The position numbers and the translations under genes were made by a program. A stretch of DNA of 64,000 bases, taken from the NCBI GenBank assembly GCA_027366635.1, contig DAHXNE010000090.1, positions 1-64,000 on the forward strand, read 5' to 3'. Of this stretch, positions 27,903 to 40,024 are shown piece by piece. The notes beneath the pieces are model-generated. The model saw nothing but the letters and a program-made list of their open reading frames with translations. It did not search any database and had not been told where the DNA came from. Within the stretch, counting starts at the first letter, position 1. Each line of letters opens with the position of its first letter. Source of the DNA: Gammaproteobacteria bacterium. GTDB lineage: Bacteria > Pseudomonadota > Gammaproteobacteria > Steroidobacterales > Steroidobacteraceae.

Positions 27903-28649
27903 GTGGCCCTCACCAGAATCCCGCGCGACCGCAATTTGACTTACGGCCTGGTGGAGTCGCTTGGCCAATTGATCGTCACCGGCGAGTTCGATGCCAAGGC
28001 CTTCCCTACCGAGGCGGAGTTATCCCGGCAGCACGGCACCAGCCGCTCGGTCACGCGCGAGGCGGTGAAGATGCTCACCGCCAAGGGGCTGCTGCAGGCG
28101 CGGCCCCGGCAGGGCACGAGCGTAACGCCCGAAGCGCAGTGGAATCTGCTCGATCCGGACGTGTTGCGCTGGCTGCTCGAGCGCAAATTCTCGTTGCGCC
28201 TGCTTGCCGAGTTCACCGAGATGCGGTTGGCGATCGAGCCGGCGGCCGCGCGGCTCGCAGCCCGTCGCGCCGATCCCGACGCCGTCGCCAAGATCCGCGA
28301 CGGGCTGCGGCGGATGATTGCCGCCGGGGCGGGCGATGAGGAGCCGGTGACCGCCGACATTGCCTTCCACACGGCGATCCTGGCCGCGACCGGCAACCGC
28401 TTCTACGCGCAGCTCGATCCGCTCATCAACACCGCGCTCAGGATCTCGATCCGTTTCACCAACCGCATCAAGGGCCATGCCGCCGGCATCGCCGGCCATG
28501 AAGAAGTCCTCGACGCGATTGCGGCCGCGGACGCTGAGCGCGCTGGACTTGCGATGTACGCGTTGATTTCCGATGCGTTGGCGTTGATCGACGCCGCGGC
28601 GCCGCATCCGGATTCCGGCGCCCGCCGGCCGGTCCGCCGCACCGGTTGA
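27903..28649 (+). CDS. FadR-subfamily GntR transcriptional regulator
   Basis: About 248 residues. An N-terminal winged helix ([31 protein letters not shown] and PRQGTSVTP) is followed by an all-helical FCD effector domain with [30 protein letters not shown] and GHEEVLDAI, which carries the family's metal-binding Asp and His. The GTG at 27903 is chosen because GAGG at 27891-27894 is correctly spaced; a TTG at 27897 is too close to it. It is divergent from the dehydratase, so it probably represses the galactonate-type genes until a sugar-acid effector binds, as DgoR does. Confidence 0.88.
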   Translation: MALTRIPRDRNLTYGLVESLGQLIVTGEFDAKAFPTEAELSRQHGTSRSVTREAVKMLTAKGLLQARPRQGTSVTPEAQWNLLDPDVLRWLLERKFSLRLLAEFTEMRLAIEPAAARLAARRADPDAVAKIRDGLRRMIAAGAGDEEPVTADIAFHTAILAATGNRFYAQLDPLINTALRISIRFTNRIKGHAAGIAGHEEVLDAIAAADAERAGLAMYALISDALALIDAAAPHPDSGARRPVRRTG

Positions 28650-28840
28650 TCGGCCGGCGGCACCGACGCCGGGGATTTGACGTGCTGCGCCCGAGCGCGC
28701 GCATGGCTCGGGCCTAGTGGAAAACGCGGTGTCATAGCGGTGGCTAGCCCGGCACAATCCCGGCCAGGGCGGGGCGCGCGTGTCCCGGCCGCCGCAGCTG
28801 GCGGACGCTGGGCGGGGCAGGAGCCCCGACCCAGCGCTTC

Positions 28841-30421
28841 TCAATAGCCGCAGCGCGTTCGGCTCGGGTGCCAGTGCCGAACGTTGGGCGCGTAGGTCGG
28901 GGGCCTGAAGGCGCGCGCGGCCCGCTCGAACGCATAGGCGAAGCCGAGCAGCCGGGGCTCGGACCACTTTGGCCCGATGAACGACAGGCCCACCGGCAGG
29001 CCCTCGACCTGGCCCATCGGCACCGTGATGTAGGGGTAGCCGGCGACCGCCGGCAGTGTGCTGTCGCCGCCCTGGATCCCGACATCGCCGTTCACCAGGT
29101 CGATCACCGCCGCCGGATTCTGTGTCGGGGAGATCAGCGCCGCGACGTGATGCTCCGCCAGCAGCCGATCGATGCCATCCGGTCCGGCCAGGCGCAGGTT
29201 CGTGGCGCGCGCGCGGATATAGGCCGGGTCGTCCAACCCTTTGGTGCGCTCGGCCTGGAGGAACAGGCTCTGGCCGAACCAGCGCATCTCGCGCGGGTGC
29301 GTGTCATCGAAGGCGATCAGCCCGGCGAGCGTGCGGCTCTTGACCGTCGGGGGCGATCCGGCCAGATACTCATTCATGTCGACTTTCAGCTCAGTGAGCA
29401 GCACCAGGTTCTCGTTCTTCTCGAGCGGCGCCATGTGATAGTCGTCGACGTTGACCAGCACGGCACCCTGGCGCTTCAGCAGCGCCAAGGCGTGGTGGAA
29501 CACCGCGAGCGTCTTGGGCGAGAAATTCTTCAGGAGGAACTGCGCGATCCCGAGCCGCACGCCCGCCAGGGCATGGGGATTGAGTGCGGCGACGTAGTTG
29601 CCGCGATGTGCGTCGGCGTGCGCGGTGGCCGGGTCGGTCGGGTCCGAGCCGGCCATGACAGTCAGCAGCATGGCTGCGCCGCGCACGGTATGGGTGATGG
29701 GACCGGCGGTGTCCTGTGTGCGGCTGATCGGGACGATGCCGGTGCGCGACACCAGTCCCACCGTCGGCTTCAATCCGACCACGCCGTTCATCGATGCGGG
29801 GCAGCTGATCGAGCCGTCGGTCTCGGTGCCGATGGCCGCGGGCGCCAGGCCGGCCGCAACGCCCGCCGCCGGGCCCGAACTGGAGCCGCAGGCGGTGCGA
29901 TCCAGCATGTAGGGATTGCGGGTCAGGCCGCCGACGGCGCTCCAACCGCTGACGGAATGGGCGGAGCGGATGTTGGCCCATTCCGAGAGATTTGCTCGGC
30001 CGAGAATCACCACGCCGGCGCGGCGCAGGTTGCGGATTACCGTGGCGCTGACCGAGCGGACATTATTCGCCAACGCCAGCGAGCCGGCCGTGGTGGGTAG
30101 CCCCGCGATGTCGATGTTGTCCTTGACCAGCACCGGGATCCCATCGAGCGGCCCGAGCGGATGGCCGGCGGCGCGGCGCGCGTCCGAGGCGCGCGCCTCG
30201 GCCATGGCGCGCGGGTTCAGGGCGATGACCGCGTGGATTCTCGGATTGATGCGGGCGATGCGCGCCGTGTAGAGGCGCACCAACGTTTGCGCGCTCACCC
30301 GGTGGGCGGCGAGATCCGCCGAGAGGCGCGGGACCGTGGCACAGGTGAGATTGAGGGCGTGCGCCGTGCCGAACACGAGACAACACAGCGCGCTGGCGCT
30401 GATCGCGACTCTGCTACGCAT
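28841..30421 (-). CDS. Exported amidase-signature enzyme
   Basis: About 526 residues with a signal peptide ([16 protein letters not shown]). The amidase catalytic set is complete: Lys in [11 protein letters not shown], cis-Ser in [14 protein letters not shown] and nucleophile Ser in [13 protein letters not shown]. The ATG at 30421 follows a GGGGGA binding site; an in-frame longer start is not needed. Amidases of this class act on many amides; the exported form points to peptide or amide scavenging. It stands alone between the regulator and the SUF operon. Confidence 0.9.
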   Translation of the reverse strand: MRSRVAISASALCCLVFGTAHALNLTCATVPRLSADLAAHRVSAQTLVRLYTARIARINPRIHAVIALNPRAMAEARASDARRAAGHPLGPLDGIPVLVKDNIDIAGLPTTAGSLALANNVRSVSATVIRNLRRAGVVILGRANLSEWANIRSAHSVSGWSAVGGLTRNPYMLDRTACGSSSGPAAGVAAGLAPAAIGTETDGSISCPASMNGVVGLKPTVGLVSRTGIVPISRTQDTAGPITHTVRGAAMLLTVMAGSDPTDPATAHADAHRGNYVAALNPHALAGVRLGIAQFLLKNFSPKTLAVFHHALALLKRQGAVLVNVDDYHMAPLEKNENLVLLTELKVDMNEYLAGSPPTVKSRTLAGLIAFDDTHPREMRWFGQSLFLQAERTKGLDDPAYIRARATNLRLAGPDGIDRLLAEHHVAALISPTQNPAAVIDLVNGDVGIQGGDSTLPAVAGYPYITVPMGQVEGLPVGLSFIGPKWSEPRLLGFAYAFERAARAFRPPTYAPNVRHWHPSRTRCGY

Positions 30422-30616
30422 GTCGATCCCCCGGAGAATGGTCGCTTGCGCATTGTAGCCCAGACTTGGACCGGCGATGAGCTGTTCCTGGCTGCACACG
30501 CGTGACCTCGGTCCCGCAGGACCGTTCATCCGGGTCGCGCTTCTTGGGCGGCCGGACTTGCCTCGCTCGGCTGGTACGAGTGTCGCCGGCGCCGGGGTGA
30601 GCGCGGCGCCCCGAGC

Positions 30617-30928
30617 TCAGTCCGGTTGCTCGATGAGGATACGGTCCGCCTCGATCCGCACCGCGTAGGTGCGCAGCGGCTCGTAGGCCGGAGGCGACAG
30701 GGCCTCTCCGGTGCGCAGGCAGAATCGCGCGCCGTGGCGGGGGCAGATAATCTGGCAGGACTGCACCTCAGCGCCCGTTAGGCGCTCCCCATCGTGGGTG
30801 CAAACGTCGTCGATCGCATAGACGGACTCGCCGCAGCGCACGACCAGCACTGGCTGCCCGTCGAGGTCGGCCTCCAGGGGCTCCTGCTCGGTCAGCGCTG
30901 CGACCGCTCCGGCGTCAATCCATCCCAT
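30617..30928 (-). CDS. Rieske-type ferredoxin of the SUF operon
   Basis: A 103-residue soluble Rieske protein with the cluster ligands in CTHDGERL and ICPRHGARF (Cys-x-His ... Cys-x2-His). Its start overlaps the stop of sufT (TGATG), so it is the last gene of the SUF operon. Such ferredoxins are usually annotated as oxygenase partners, but their fixed place here suggests an electron donor or acceptor in cluster assembly; that is inference. Confidence 0.88.
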   Translation of the reverse strand: MGWIDAGAVAALTEQEPLEADLDGQPVLVVRCGESVYAIDDVCTHDGERLTGAEVQSCQIICPRHGARFCLRTGEALSPPAYEPLRTYAVRIEADRILIEQPD

Positions 30929-31479
30929 CAATACATCCCCGTCTGCAGGCGAGCCGCCTCCGACATCATGCTCTGGTTCCACGGCGGATCGAACGTCAGC
31001 TCGACCCTGGCTTCGTGCACCGTGGGGATGCGTTCGATCTTGTCGCGCACATCATCGACCAGGATTTCTCCCATTCCGCAGCCTGGCGCGGTCAGGGTCA
31101 GCTTGACCTCGATGCTGCGTGTGCCATCGTCGTTCGCCACGACGTCGCAGCCGTAGACCAGGCCCAGGTCGACGATGTTGATGGGTATCTCCGGGTCGTA
31201 ACAGGTGCGCATCTGTTCCCAGGCGAGCTCACGCACGTCTTCCTCGGTGGCGTTCGGCGGCAGCTCCGGCGGCTTGACCGGCTCGTGTCCGATCGACTCG
31301 GCATCTTCGCCGCTGATGCGAAATAGATTGCCCTCGATGTACACCGTGAAGCTGCCGCCCAGCGCCTGGGTGATGTAGCCCGACTGGCCCGGCTGGAGGG
31401 TGACTTCCGTGCCCGCTGGCACGATGACCGCGCGCACTTCGCGCTGGACGACGAACGGTTCGCTTTCATGGCCGCGCAT
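30928..31479 (-). CDS. sufT: Fe-S assembly protein SufT (MIP18/DUF59 domain)
   Basis: A 183-residue protein. An N-terminal extension (about residues 1-75, with GTEVTLQPGQSGYITQALGG) is specific to the bacterial SufT form. It is followed by a MIP18-type domain with CYDPEIPINIVDLGLVYG and LTAPGCGMGEILVDDV. The conserved Cys in APGCGMG is present. SufT helps mature iron-sulfur proteins under high demand. The start at ATG 31479 places it ten bases after sufU. Confidence 0.9.
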   Translation of the reverse strand: MRGHESEPFVVQREVRAVIVPAGTEVTLQPGQSGYITQALGGSFTVYIEGNLFRISGEDAESIGHEPVKPPELPPNATEEDVRELAWEQMRTCYDPEIPINIVDLGLVYGCDVVANDDGTRSIEVKLTLTAPGCGMGEILVDDVRDKIERIPTVHEARVELTFDPPWNQSMMSEAARLQTGMY

Positions 31480-31489
31480 GATTGAATGC

Positions 31490-31936
31490 TCATTCCGTCG
31501 AGACGGCGTCCGCGCTGTGCTCGAGCGCGGCGTTGAGTGTATGCCAACACAGCGTCGCGCATTTGACGCGGGCGGGGAATTCGCTGACACCAGCGAGCGC
31601 GGCAAGCTTGCCGAGCGAGGCGTCAGACGCCGCGACGTGCGGCTGGGTCAGCAGCGTATGGATACGCTCGTAGAGCTGCTGGATCGCAACTCGGTCCTTG
31701 CCCTTGACCGCTTCGGTCATCAGCGAAGCCGAGGCGGTCGAGATGGCGCAGCCTTTGCCCTCGAAGCGGATGTCCGCGACGCGATCGCCATCGAGGCGAA
31801 GCCACACGGTCAGTCGGTCGCCGCACAGGGGATTGTGGCCGTCGGCGTGCGCATCGGGATGCGTCAAGACGCCGAAATTGCGCGGCTGACGGTTGTGATC
31901 CAGGATGACGTCACGATAGAGATCCTTCAGGTCCAT
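31490..31936 (-). CDS. sufU: SufU-type zinc-dependent sulfurtransferase / IscU-like scaffold
   Basis: A 148-residue IscU-fold protein. The three cysteines are in HNPLCGDRL, GKGCAISTAS and VKCATLCWH, and MDLKDLYRDVILDHNRQPRNFG is the usual N-terminus. The spacing between the second and third cysteines is long, as in SufU, which takes sulfur from SufS. No sufE is present, which supports that role. Its ATG overlaps the sufS stop (TGATG). Confidence 0.9.
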   Translation of the reverse strand: MDLKDLYRDVILDHNRQPRNFGVLTHPDAHADGHNPLCGDRLTVWLRLDGDRVADIRFEGKGCAISTASASLMTEAVKGKDRVAIQQLYERIHTLLTQPHVAASDASLGKLAALAGVSEFPARVKCATLCWHTLNAALEHSADAVSTE

Positions 31937-33183
31937 CAGCTGAATACCTCGCGGGCTTTCTCCAGCGCGGCCACCAACGCGGCAACGTCCGCCTCGGTGT
32001 TGTAACAGCCGAAGGACGCACGGGCCGTGGCCGGAATATCGAAGAAGGTCATCACCGGCATGGCGCAGTGATGGCCGGTGCGGATGGCTACCCCCTGGCT
32101 GTCCAGGATGGTTCCCAGGTCGTGCGGATGGCAGCCGCGCATCGTGAACGACAGTACCGCCGCCTTGTGCGCCGCCGTGCCGATGATCTCGATGCCGGGC
32201 AGCCGCTCGATGGCGGCGGTGGCCTGCGTGAGCAGGTGCCGCTCGTGCGCCGCGAGCGCCTCTAGGCCCAGGCTCTCGAGATAGTCCATCGCCGCGGCGA
32301 GCCCGACCGCTCCGGAGATGTTCGGCGTGCCGGCCTCGAACTTCCACGGCAGCTCATTGTACGTGGTGCGCTCGAACGACACGGTGCGGATCATCTCGCC
32401 GCCGCCCTGCCAGGGGGGCATTTCCGCGAGCAGTTCCTCACGGCCGTACAACACCCCGATGCCCGTCGGCCCGTAGAGCTTGTGGCCCGAGAAGGCATAG
32501 AAATCACAGCCGAGCTCGCGCACGTCGATCGGCGAGTGGGCGACCGCCTGGGCGCCGTCGATCAACACGAGCGCGCCGCACGAATGCGCCGCTTGCACGA
32601 TACGCTCGACGGGGACGATGGTCCCGAGCGCATTCGATACGTGCGCCACGGCAACCAGTCGGGTACGCGCGTTCAGCAGCCCGAGTAATGACTCGAGCTC
32701 GACTTCGCCGCGGCGGTTGATCGGTGCAACCTTGAGCGTGCATCCGGTCTGCTCGCAGACCATCTGCCAGGGCACGATGTTGGCATGGTGCTCCAGCGCG
32801 CTGATCAGGATCTCATCGCCCTTGCCGAGGCGCGCGCGGCCGAAGGACTGCGCGACGAGGTTGATGCCTTCCGTGGTGCCGCGCACGAACACGATCTCTC
32901 GAGTCGAACGGGCGTTGATGAAGCGCCGCGCCCGCTCGCGCGCGCCCTCGAACGCATCGGTCGCGGCCTGACTGAGCGTGTGCACGCCACGGTGCACATT
33001 GGCGTGGATGTGAGTTTCGTAGTACTCGACCGCGCGCAGCACAGCGAGCGGGCGTTGGCTGGAGGCGGCGCTGTCGAGGTACACCAGCGGCCGCCCATTG
33101 ATGTGCTGCTCGAGGATGGGGAAGTCGCGCCGTACCTGCGCGGCATCGAAGCCGCGGGCGGCGGAGGCACGAGGGGCGGCCAT
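31936..33183 (-). CDS. sufS: Cysteine desulfurase SufS
   Basis: A 415-residue group II cysteine desulfurase dependent on pyridoxal phosphate. The PLP lysine is in FSGHKLYGPTG, the active Cys in IRTGHHCAMPVM, and ANVHRGVHTLSQAATDAFEGAR marks the SufS branch. It supplies sulfane sulfur to SufU for the SufBCD scaffold. Translation is coupled at both ends by four- or five-base overlaps. Confidence 0.95.
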   Translation of the reverse strand: MAAPRASAARGFDAAQVRRDFPILEQHINGRPLVYLDSAASSQRPLAVLRAVEYYETHIHANVHRGVHTLSQAATDAFEGARERARRFINARSTREIVFVRGTTEGINLVAQSFGRARLGKGDEILISALEHHANIVPWQMVCEQTGCTLKVAPINRRGEVELESLLGLLNARTRLVAVAHVSNALGTIVPVERIVQAAHSCGALVLIDGAQAVAHSPIDVRELGCDFYAFSGHKLYGPTGIGVLYGREELLAEMPPWQGGGEMIRTVSFERTTYNELPWKFEAGTPNISGAVGLAAAMDYLESLGLEALAAHERHLLTQATAAIERLPGIEIIGTAAHKAAVLSFTMRGCHPHDLGTILDSQGVAIRTGHHCAMPVMTFFDIPATARASFGCYNTEADVAALVAALEKAREVFS

Positions 33184-34471
33184 CAGAGCAGCTCCTTGAG
33201 GGCTGCGGCGCCGCTCATCTGCTCGGCAAGATCGCGCTCGATCTGCCGGCGGAGCTCGGTGCGCTCGATCTTGGCAACCACGTCCTCCAGGAATGCCCAT
33301 TTGAGCAAGTGATGGGCGGTCTGCGGTGCGATACCACGCGACAGCAGGTAGAACAGCATGTTCTCATCGAGCTTGCCGGCGGTCGCGCCGTGGCTGCACC
33401 GGACCTCGTCGGTGTAAATCTCCAGCTGCGGACGCAGGTCGATTTCGGCCTGTGGGCCGTCGAGCAATCCACGCAGCGATTGGCGGGAGTCGGTGCCGCG
33501 CGCCCGCTCGCGCACCGCGATCTTGCCGTTGAATGCCACGCGCGCCCGTCCCGAGGCGATGCCGCGGAATATCTCGGTCGTGCGCGTGTCCGGCGCCACG
33601 TGCTCGCTGAGGGCGTACATATCGTGGCTCTGCTGATGATCCCCGAGCGCCGCGGCCCAAAGCGCCAACTCCGCGCCCGCGCCGACGAGGCGAACGTGCA
33701 CTGTCGAGCGCGCCGTCAGCGCGCCGGTGCCGACGGTCAGCAGGTGATAGCGGGCATGCGCGCCCAGCTGCGCCGCGAGCGTGTCGAACCAGGCGGCGCG
33801 CGGCGCGCTTTGCTGCAGGCGGTAGTGAGTCAGGCGCGCGTTCTCGCCGACATCGACACGTACGGCGCTGTTGACCAGGCTCGCCGCTTCGGGTGCGCCT
33901 ATGTGCCGCTCCAGCACGGTCAGATCGGCGCCTGTCTCGAGGACTACACGTACGCGCGGATACGATGCGCCGTCCTCGGCGCTGGCGGTCGCCACGAACA
34001 GCAGTTCGATGCCCGAGGGCGCGGCGTTCGCGCGCACTACGATCGAGAGCGCATCCGTGGCAAAGGCCTCGTTGAGCAGTGCCAGGCGTGTCTCGGGCAC
34101 GTCCGGGTTCAGGTGCCAAGTGTCGCCGTCCGAGGGCTTGCAGGTGCGCAGGCTCCGTACGGTGACGCTCGGGTCCGAGGCCGCGGCCGCCGATGCCAGC
34201 ACTCCGTCGACGAATACGTAGCGCACGAATCCCGGTGGCGCCTCCGGCAGCGGCGGCATGGCCCGGCCGTGTGTCTCGACCGGCGCGAAGCGGGCGTGCT
34301 CGAGGACGCGCAGGTTCGTGTAGCGCCAGTTCTCCTCACGGGTGGCCGGCAGACCCTGCGCACAGAGCCGCTCGATCGCCTCTGCCCGGCGATCGGACTC
34401 GATGACACTCGTGGGCAGCGCGGCGCGTACCGCGCCGTATTCCCTCCTGATCTGTTCGGTTACCGCCGGGC

Positions 34472-34475
<4 letters not shown>
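33183..34475 (-). CDS. sufD: Fe-S assembly scaffold component SufD
   Basis: A 430-residue SufD. The N-terminus includes LPATREENWRYTNL and the C-terminal beta-helix has YTDEVRCSHGATAGKLDEN followed by FYLLSRGI. The conserved His in CSHGAT that contributes to cluster assembly is kept. SufD pairs with SufB on the SufC ATPase dimer. The start overlaps the sufC stop (ATGA). Confidence 0.95.
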
Positions 34476-35221
<746 letters not shown>

Positions 35222-35238
35222 GCTGGTGACCTGCGTTT

Positions 35239-36684
<1,446 letters not shown>

Positions 36685-36708
36685 GTCCTAAATCAAGCCA
36701 ATTGGGGA

Positions 36709-37194
36709 TCAGGCGTTTGGGATGCGCAGCAGTGCCGGCGACATCGACGCCTTTACGTCGCGCTCCAGCATCGGCAGGTGGGTATGGATGGGATCGATGC
36801 CCGCCAGTTGCGCCAGGCTGACGTCACCGAGGGAGCGCCGGATGGCCAGGTTCAGCCGCTGCCACGTACGTCCGACGCGGCAGGTCTGCTCGATCTCGCA
36901 GTGGCCGAGGGCCACCGCGCAGTCGGTGAGCGCCACCGGGCCCTCGAGCGCATCGAGAATGGCGGCCGCGCTGATCTGCGTCGCCGGGCGCGCCAATTGA
37001 TAGCCGCCGTGCAGCCCCCGGGTCGAGACGACCAGTCCCGCCCGCTGCAGCTGCTTCAGCAGTTTGCTCACGGTCGGCGCTGCGACGTGCGTCTGCTGCG
37101 CGAGCGCCGCGGCCGTGTGCAAGCCCTCGGGCTGCGCGGCAAGCACGGCCAGCAGCACCGTGGCGTAATCTGTGAGCCGGCTGATACGGACCAT
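36709..37194 (-). CDS. Rrf2-family SUF regulator (IscR-like)
   Basis: About 161 residues. The winged helix is VRISRLTDYATVLLAVL through APTVSKLLKQLQRAGLV. Three cysteines in TDCAVALGHCEIEQTC (spaced C-x6-C-x5-C) would hold a [2Fe-2S] cluster. This matches the gammaproteobacterial SUF-system regulator family. The ATG at 37194 is preferred over TTG 37212 because GAGG lies at the right distance. It leads the SUF operon and probably represses it when loaded with cluster, giving feedback. Confidence 0.9.
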   Translation of the reverse strand: MVRISRLTDYATVLLAVLAAQPEGLHTAAALAQQTHVAAPTVSKLLKQLQRAGLVVSTRGLHGGYQLARPATQISAAAILDALEGPVALTDCAVALGHCEIEQTCRVGRTWQRLNLAIRRSLGDVSLAQLAGIDPIHTHLPMLERDVKASMSPALLRIPNA

Positions 37195-37210
37195 CCGGAA
37201 TATCCTCTTC

Positions 37211-37249
37211 AACTAGGACTATTTTAGTACTAATTGGGGCGGGAACCAA
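37211..37249 (-). promoter_or_regulatory. SUF promoter overlapped by an IscR type-1-like site
   Basis: Minus strand: TTGGTT (37249-37244), 17-base spacer, TAAAAT (37226-37221). Around the -10 box, 37233-37211 reads TTAGTACTAAAATAGTCC and then TAGTT, which resembles the IscR type-1 motif (centre ACTAAAATxxTC). A cluster-bound regulator there would block the promoter. The match is by eye, not by matrix score. Confidence 0.6.
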
Positions 37250-37359
37250 GGGCATGCAGGGCCGCCCATTTGGTATTCTTGCCCTTCCCGTGGCGCGCTA
37301 CAGAGTCAGCCGATACATCGGCGCGCGCGGCCGAATCCATTCTGTCGCGGAGAATCGTC

Positions 37360-38382
37360 ATGAATCGAAGTGAGCTTGCTCGAATCGCTCAGGCAATGGT
37401 GGTCACAGGCAAGGGACTTCTGGCGGCCGATGAGAGTACCGGAACGATCCGCAAACGTTTCGAGGCCATCAAGCTCGAATCCACCGAGGAACATCGGCGG
37501 GCCTACCGTGAGCTGCTGTTCACCACGCCTGGCGCGCCCGAATGGATCAGCGGCGTCATTCTCTACGACGAGACGATCCGGCAGAAGACGGCCGACGGCC
37601 GGCCGTTTGCCCAGTACCTGACCCAGCAGGGCATCATTCCGGGCATCAAGGTCGATCTGGGCGCGAAGCCGCTGGCCGGCTTCCCGGGTGAGACCATCAC
37701 CGAGGGGCTGGACGGCCTGCGCGAGCGGCTGATCGAGTATCGCAAGCTTGGCGCACGCTTCGCCAAATGGCGCGCGGTCATTGACATCGGCGCGGGAATT
37801 CCCACGTCATTCGCTATCGAGGCGAACGCCCATGCGCTGGCGCGGTATGCCGCGCTCTGCCAGGAGAACGAGATCGTGCCAATCGTCGAGCCGGAAGTGC
37901 TGATGGATGGCGATCATTCGATCGAGCGCTGCGAGGAAGTGACGGCTGCGACGCTGAGCTGTGTGTTCAAGCGGCTGCAGGATCATCGGGTGGAGCTCGA
38001 AGGCATGGTGCTGAAGCCGAACATGGTGATCTCCGGCAAGAAGGCCGCACGCCGCGCCTCCCCGGAGACGGTGGCGCAGGCCACGGTGCGCTGCCTGAAG
38101 CGCCATGTGCCGCCGGCGGTGCCCGGAATCGCCTTCCTCTCCGGCGGCCAGTCGCCGCAGGAGGCCACGCTGCACCTGTCGCTGATCAATCGTCTGGGGC
38201 CGCTGCCCTGGTCGCTGACGTTCAGCTACGGGCGTGCACTGCAGGAGACCGCGATCGAGGCCTGGGCCGGGCGCAGCGGTGACTTCAAGGCCGGTCAGCA
38301 GGAGTTCGCGCACCGAGCCCGACTGAACGGGCTCGCGGCCGCCGGCCGCTACACTGCGGACATGGAACAGCACGCCGCTTGA
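37360..38382 (+). CDS. Class I fructose-bisphosphate aldolase
   Basis: A 340-residue class I aldolase of the animal/plant type. The signatures are GKGLLAADESTGTIRKRFE at the N-terminus, FAKWRAVI, VPIVEPEVLMDGDH, the Schiff-base Lys in GMVLKPNMVISG, and FLSGGQSPQEAT. It cleaves fructose 1,6-bisphosphate in glycolysis and gluconeogenesis. The ATG at 37360 is chosen over upstream in-frame starts because the family begins there and CGGAGA precedes it. It is divergent from the SUF promoter. Confidence 0.94.
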   Translation: MNRSELARIAQAMVVTGKGLLAADESTGTIRKRFEAIKLESTEEHRRAYRELLFTTPGAPEWISGVILYDETIRQKTADGRPFAQYLTQQGIIPGIKVDLGAKPLAGFPGETITEGLDGLRERLIEYRKLGARFAKWRAVIDIGAGIPTSFAIEANAHALARYAALCQENEIVPIVEPEVLMDGDHSIERCEEVTAATLSCVFKRLQDHRVELEGMVLKPNMVISGKKAARRASPETVAQATVRCLKRHVPPAVPGIAFLSGGQSPQEATLHLSLINRLGPLPWSLTFSYGRALQETAIEAWAGRSGDFKAGQQEFAHRARLNGLAAAGRYTADMEQHAA

Positions 38383-38413
38383 GCCCTCAGGACACCAGGA
38401 CGAAAGATCCCGC

Positions 38414-39250
38414 GTGAGCGATTATCAAAGCAATCCGGGAGCGGATGCGCCCGAAGTGGTGATCGACGCCCGTGGCGTGCATTACGCCATCGGGAACCGG
38501 CCGATCTTCGATGGGCTCGATCTGACCGTGAAACGCGGTCTGATCACCGCCGTCATGGGGCCGAGCGGAACGGGCAAGACGACGCTGTTGCGGCTGATTA
38601 CCGGGGAGATCCACGCCGGCAGCGGCCGGGTGGCGGTGTTCGGCCAGGACATTGGCGCTCTGAGGACCCGCGAGCTGTACGCGACCCGCCGGCGCATGGG
38701 TGTGCTGTTCCAGAACGGTGCGCTCCTGACCGACCTCGACGTGTACGAAAACGTGGCCTTCCCGGTTCGTGAGCACACGGATCTGCCCGAGTCGCTGATC
38801 CGCAAGCTGGTGCTCACCAAGCTCGAGGCGGTGGGGCTGCGTGGGGCGGCCGAGCTGATGCCGGCGGAGCTCTCCGGCGGTATGGCCCGGCGCGTGGCGC
38901 TGGCGCGCGCCATCGTCACGGATCCGGAAATACTGATCTATGACGAGCCGTTCGTCGGGCTCGATCCGATCTCTCTGGGGGTGATCTTGCGCCTGGTGAA
39001 GCAGATGAACGATGCGCTGAAGATCACCAGCGTGGTCGTCTCGCATGACGTCCACGAGATCGCCACCATCGCCGATTACACCTACCTGCTCTCGGACGGC
39101 AAGGTGGTCGCCTCCGGCACGCCTGCGGAGCTGGCGCGCAGCGATTCGGCAACCGTGCAACAGTTCATGACCGGCGGCGCGGAGGGGCCGGTGCGCTTTC
39201 ATTATCCGGCCCCTGATTACGCCGAGCAGCTCATGGAGGTCTCGCGATGA
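38414..39250 (+). CDS. mlaF: Phospholipid transport ATPase MlaF
   Basis: A 278-residue ABC ATPase starting at GTG. Walker A is GPSGTGKTTLL, the signature AELSGGMARRVALARAI and Walker B ILIYDEPFVGLDP. It powers the inner-membrane complex that moves phospholipids between membranes. Its stop overlaps the mlaE start. The five-gene order F-E-D-C-B is the usual one. Confidence 0.94.
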   Translation: MSDYQSNPGADAPEVVIDARGVHYAIGNRPIFDGLDLTVKRGLITAVMGPSGTGKTTLLRLITGEIHAGSGRVAVFGQDIGALRTRELYATRRRMGVLFQNGALLTDLDVYENVAFPVREHTDLPESLIRKLVLTKLEAVGLRGAAELMPAELSGGMARRVALARAIVTDPEILIYDEPFVGLDPISLGVILRLVKQMNDALKITSVVVSHDVHEIATIADYTYLLSDGKVVASGTPAELARSDSATVQQFMTGGAEGPVRFHYPAPDYAEQLMEVSR

Positions 39251-40008
39251 GCAATGGAGCCCGGGTGGGCGTGCTCGAGCTGGTGCGCAAGACCGGCGAG
39301 ACGAGCGTATTTTTCCTGCGGCTGCTCGCGGCATGCATTCCAGCGCTCGGCCGGCCGCGGCTGATCATCGCGCAGATTTACAATGCCGGGGCGCGGTCGC
39401 TCATCATCATCATGCTGTCGGGCTTGTTCACCGGTATGGTGCTGGGGCTGCAGTTCTACGCTGTGCTCAACCGCTTCGGCGCCACCGAGGCGCTCGGCAC
39501 GGCCGTGGCGCTCGCGCTGCTGAAGGAGCTCGGGCCGGTGCTGACGGCGCTGCTGTTCGCCGGCCGTGCCGGCACCGCGCTGACCTCGGAAATCGGCTTG
39601 ATGCGCGCCACCGACCAGCTCACGGCCATGGAGGTGATGGCCGTCGATCCGATGCGCCATGTGGTCGCGCCGCGCTTCCTCGGCGGACTGATCGCGGTGC
39701 CGTTGCTGACGGCGATATTCACCGTCGTCGGGCTGTTCGGCGCGCAGCTGATCGGTGTGCAGTTTCTCGGCGTCGATCACGGCATATTCTGGTCGCAGGC
39801 GCAAAGCGCGGTGGCCCTGAAGGATGTGACCGAGGGAGTCGTCAAGAGCGTCGTGTTCGGCGCGGTCATCAGCCTGATCGCGGTCAACGAGGGGTATCAC
39901 TCCGAGCCGACCGCCGAGGGCATCGGCAGGGCCACCACCCGCACCGTGGTCGCCTCGTCGGTGATGACCTTGTTGCTCGACTACGTGCTGACTGCCATAT
40001 TTTTGTAA
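39247..40008 (+). CDS. mlaE: Phospholipid transport permease MlaE
   Basis: A 253-residue membrane permease with five or so helices and the MlaE signature GTALTSEIGLMRATDQLTAMEVM. GLQFYAVLNRFGA and FGAVISLIAVNEGYHSEPTAEGIGRATT are also typical. It forms the lipid pathway with MlaF. Confidence 0.95.
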   Translation: MSNGARVGVLELVRKTGETSVFFLRLLAACIPALGRPRLIIAQIYNAGARSLIIIMLSGLFTGMVLGLQFYAVLNRFGATEALGTAVALALLKELGPVLTALLFAGRAGTALTSEIGLMRATDQLTAMEVMAVDPMRHVVAPRFLGGLIAVPLLTAIFTVVGLFGAQLIGVQFLGVDHGIFWSQAQSAVALKDVTEGVVKSVVFGAVISLIAVNEGYHSEPTAEGIGRATTRTVVASSVMTLLLDYVLTAIFL

Positions 40009-40024
40009 GAGGATCCAATCCGCC

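Noticed and set aside
28868-30100. 410-codon plus-strand frame opposite the amidase
   Set aside because: Antisense shadow; the amidase has all catalytic residues on the other strand.
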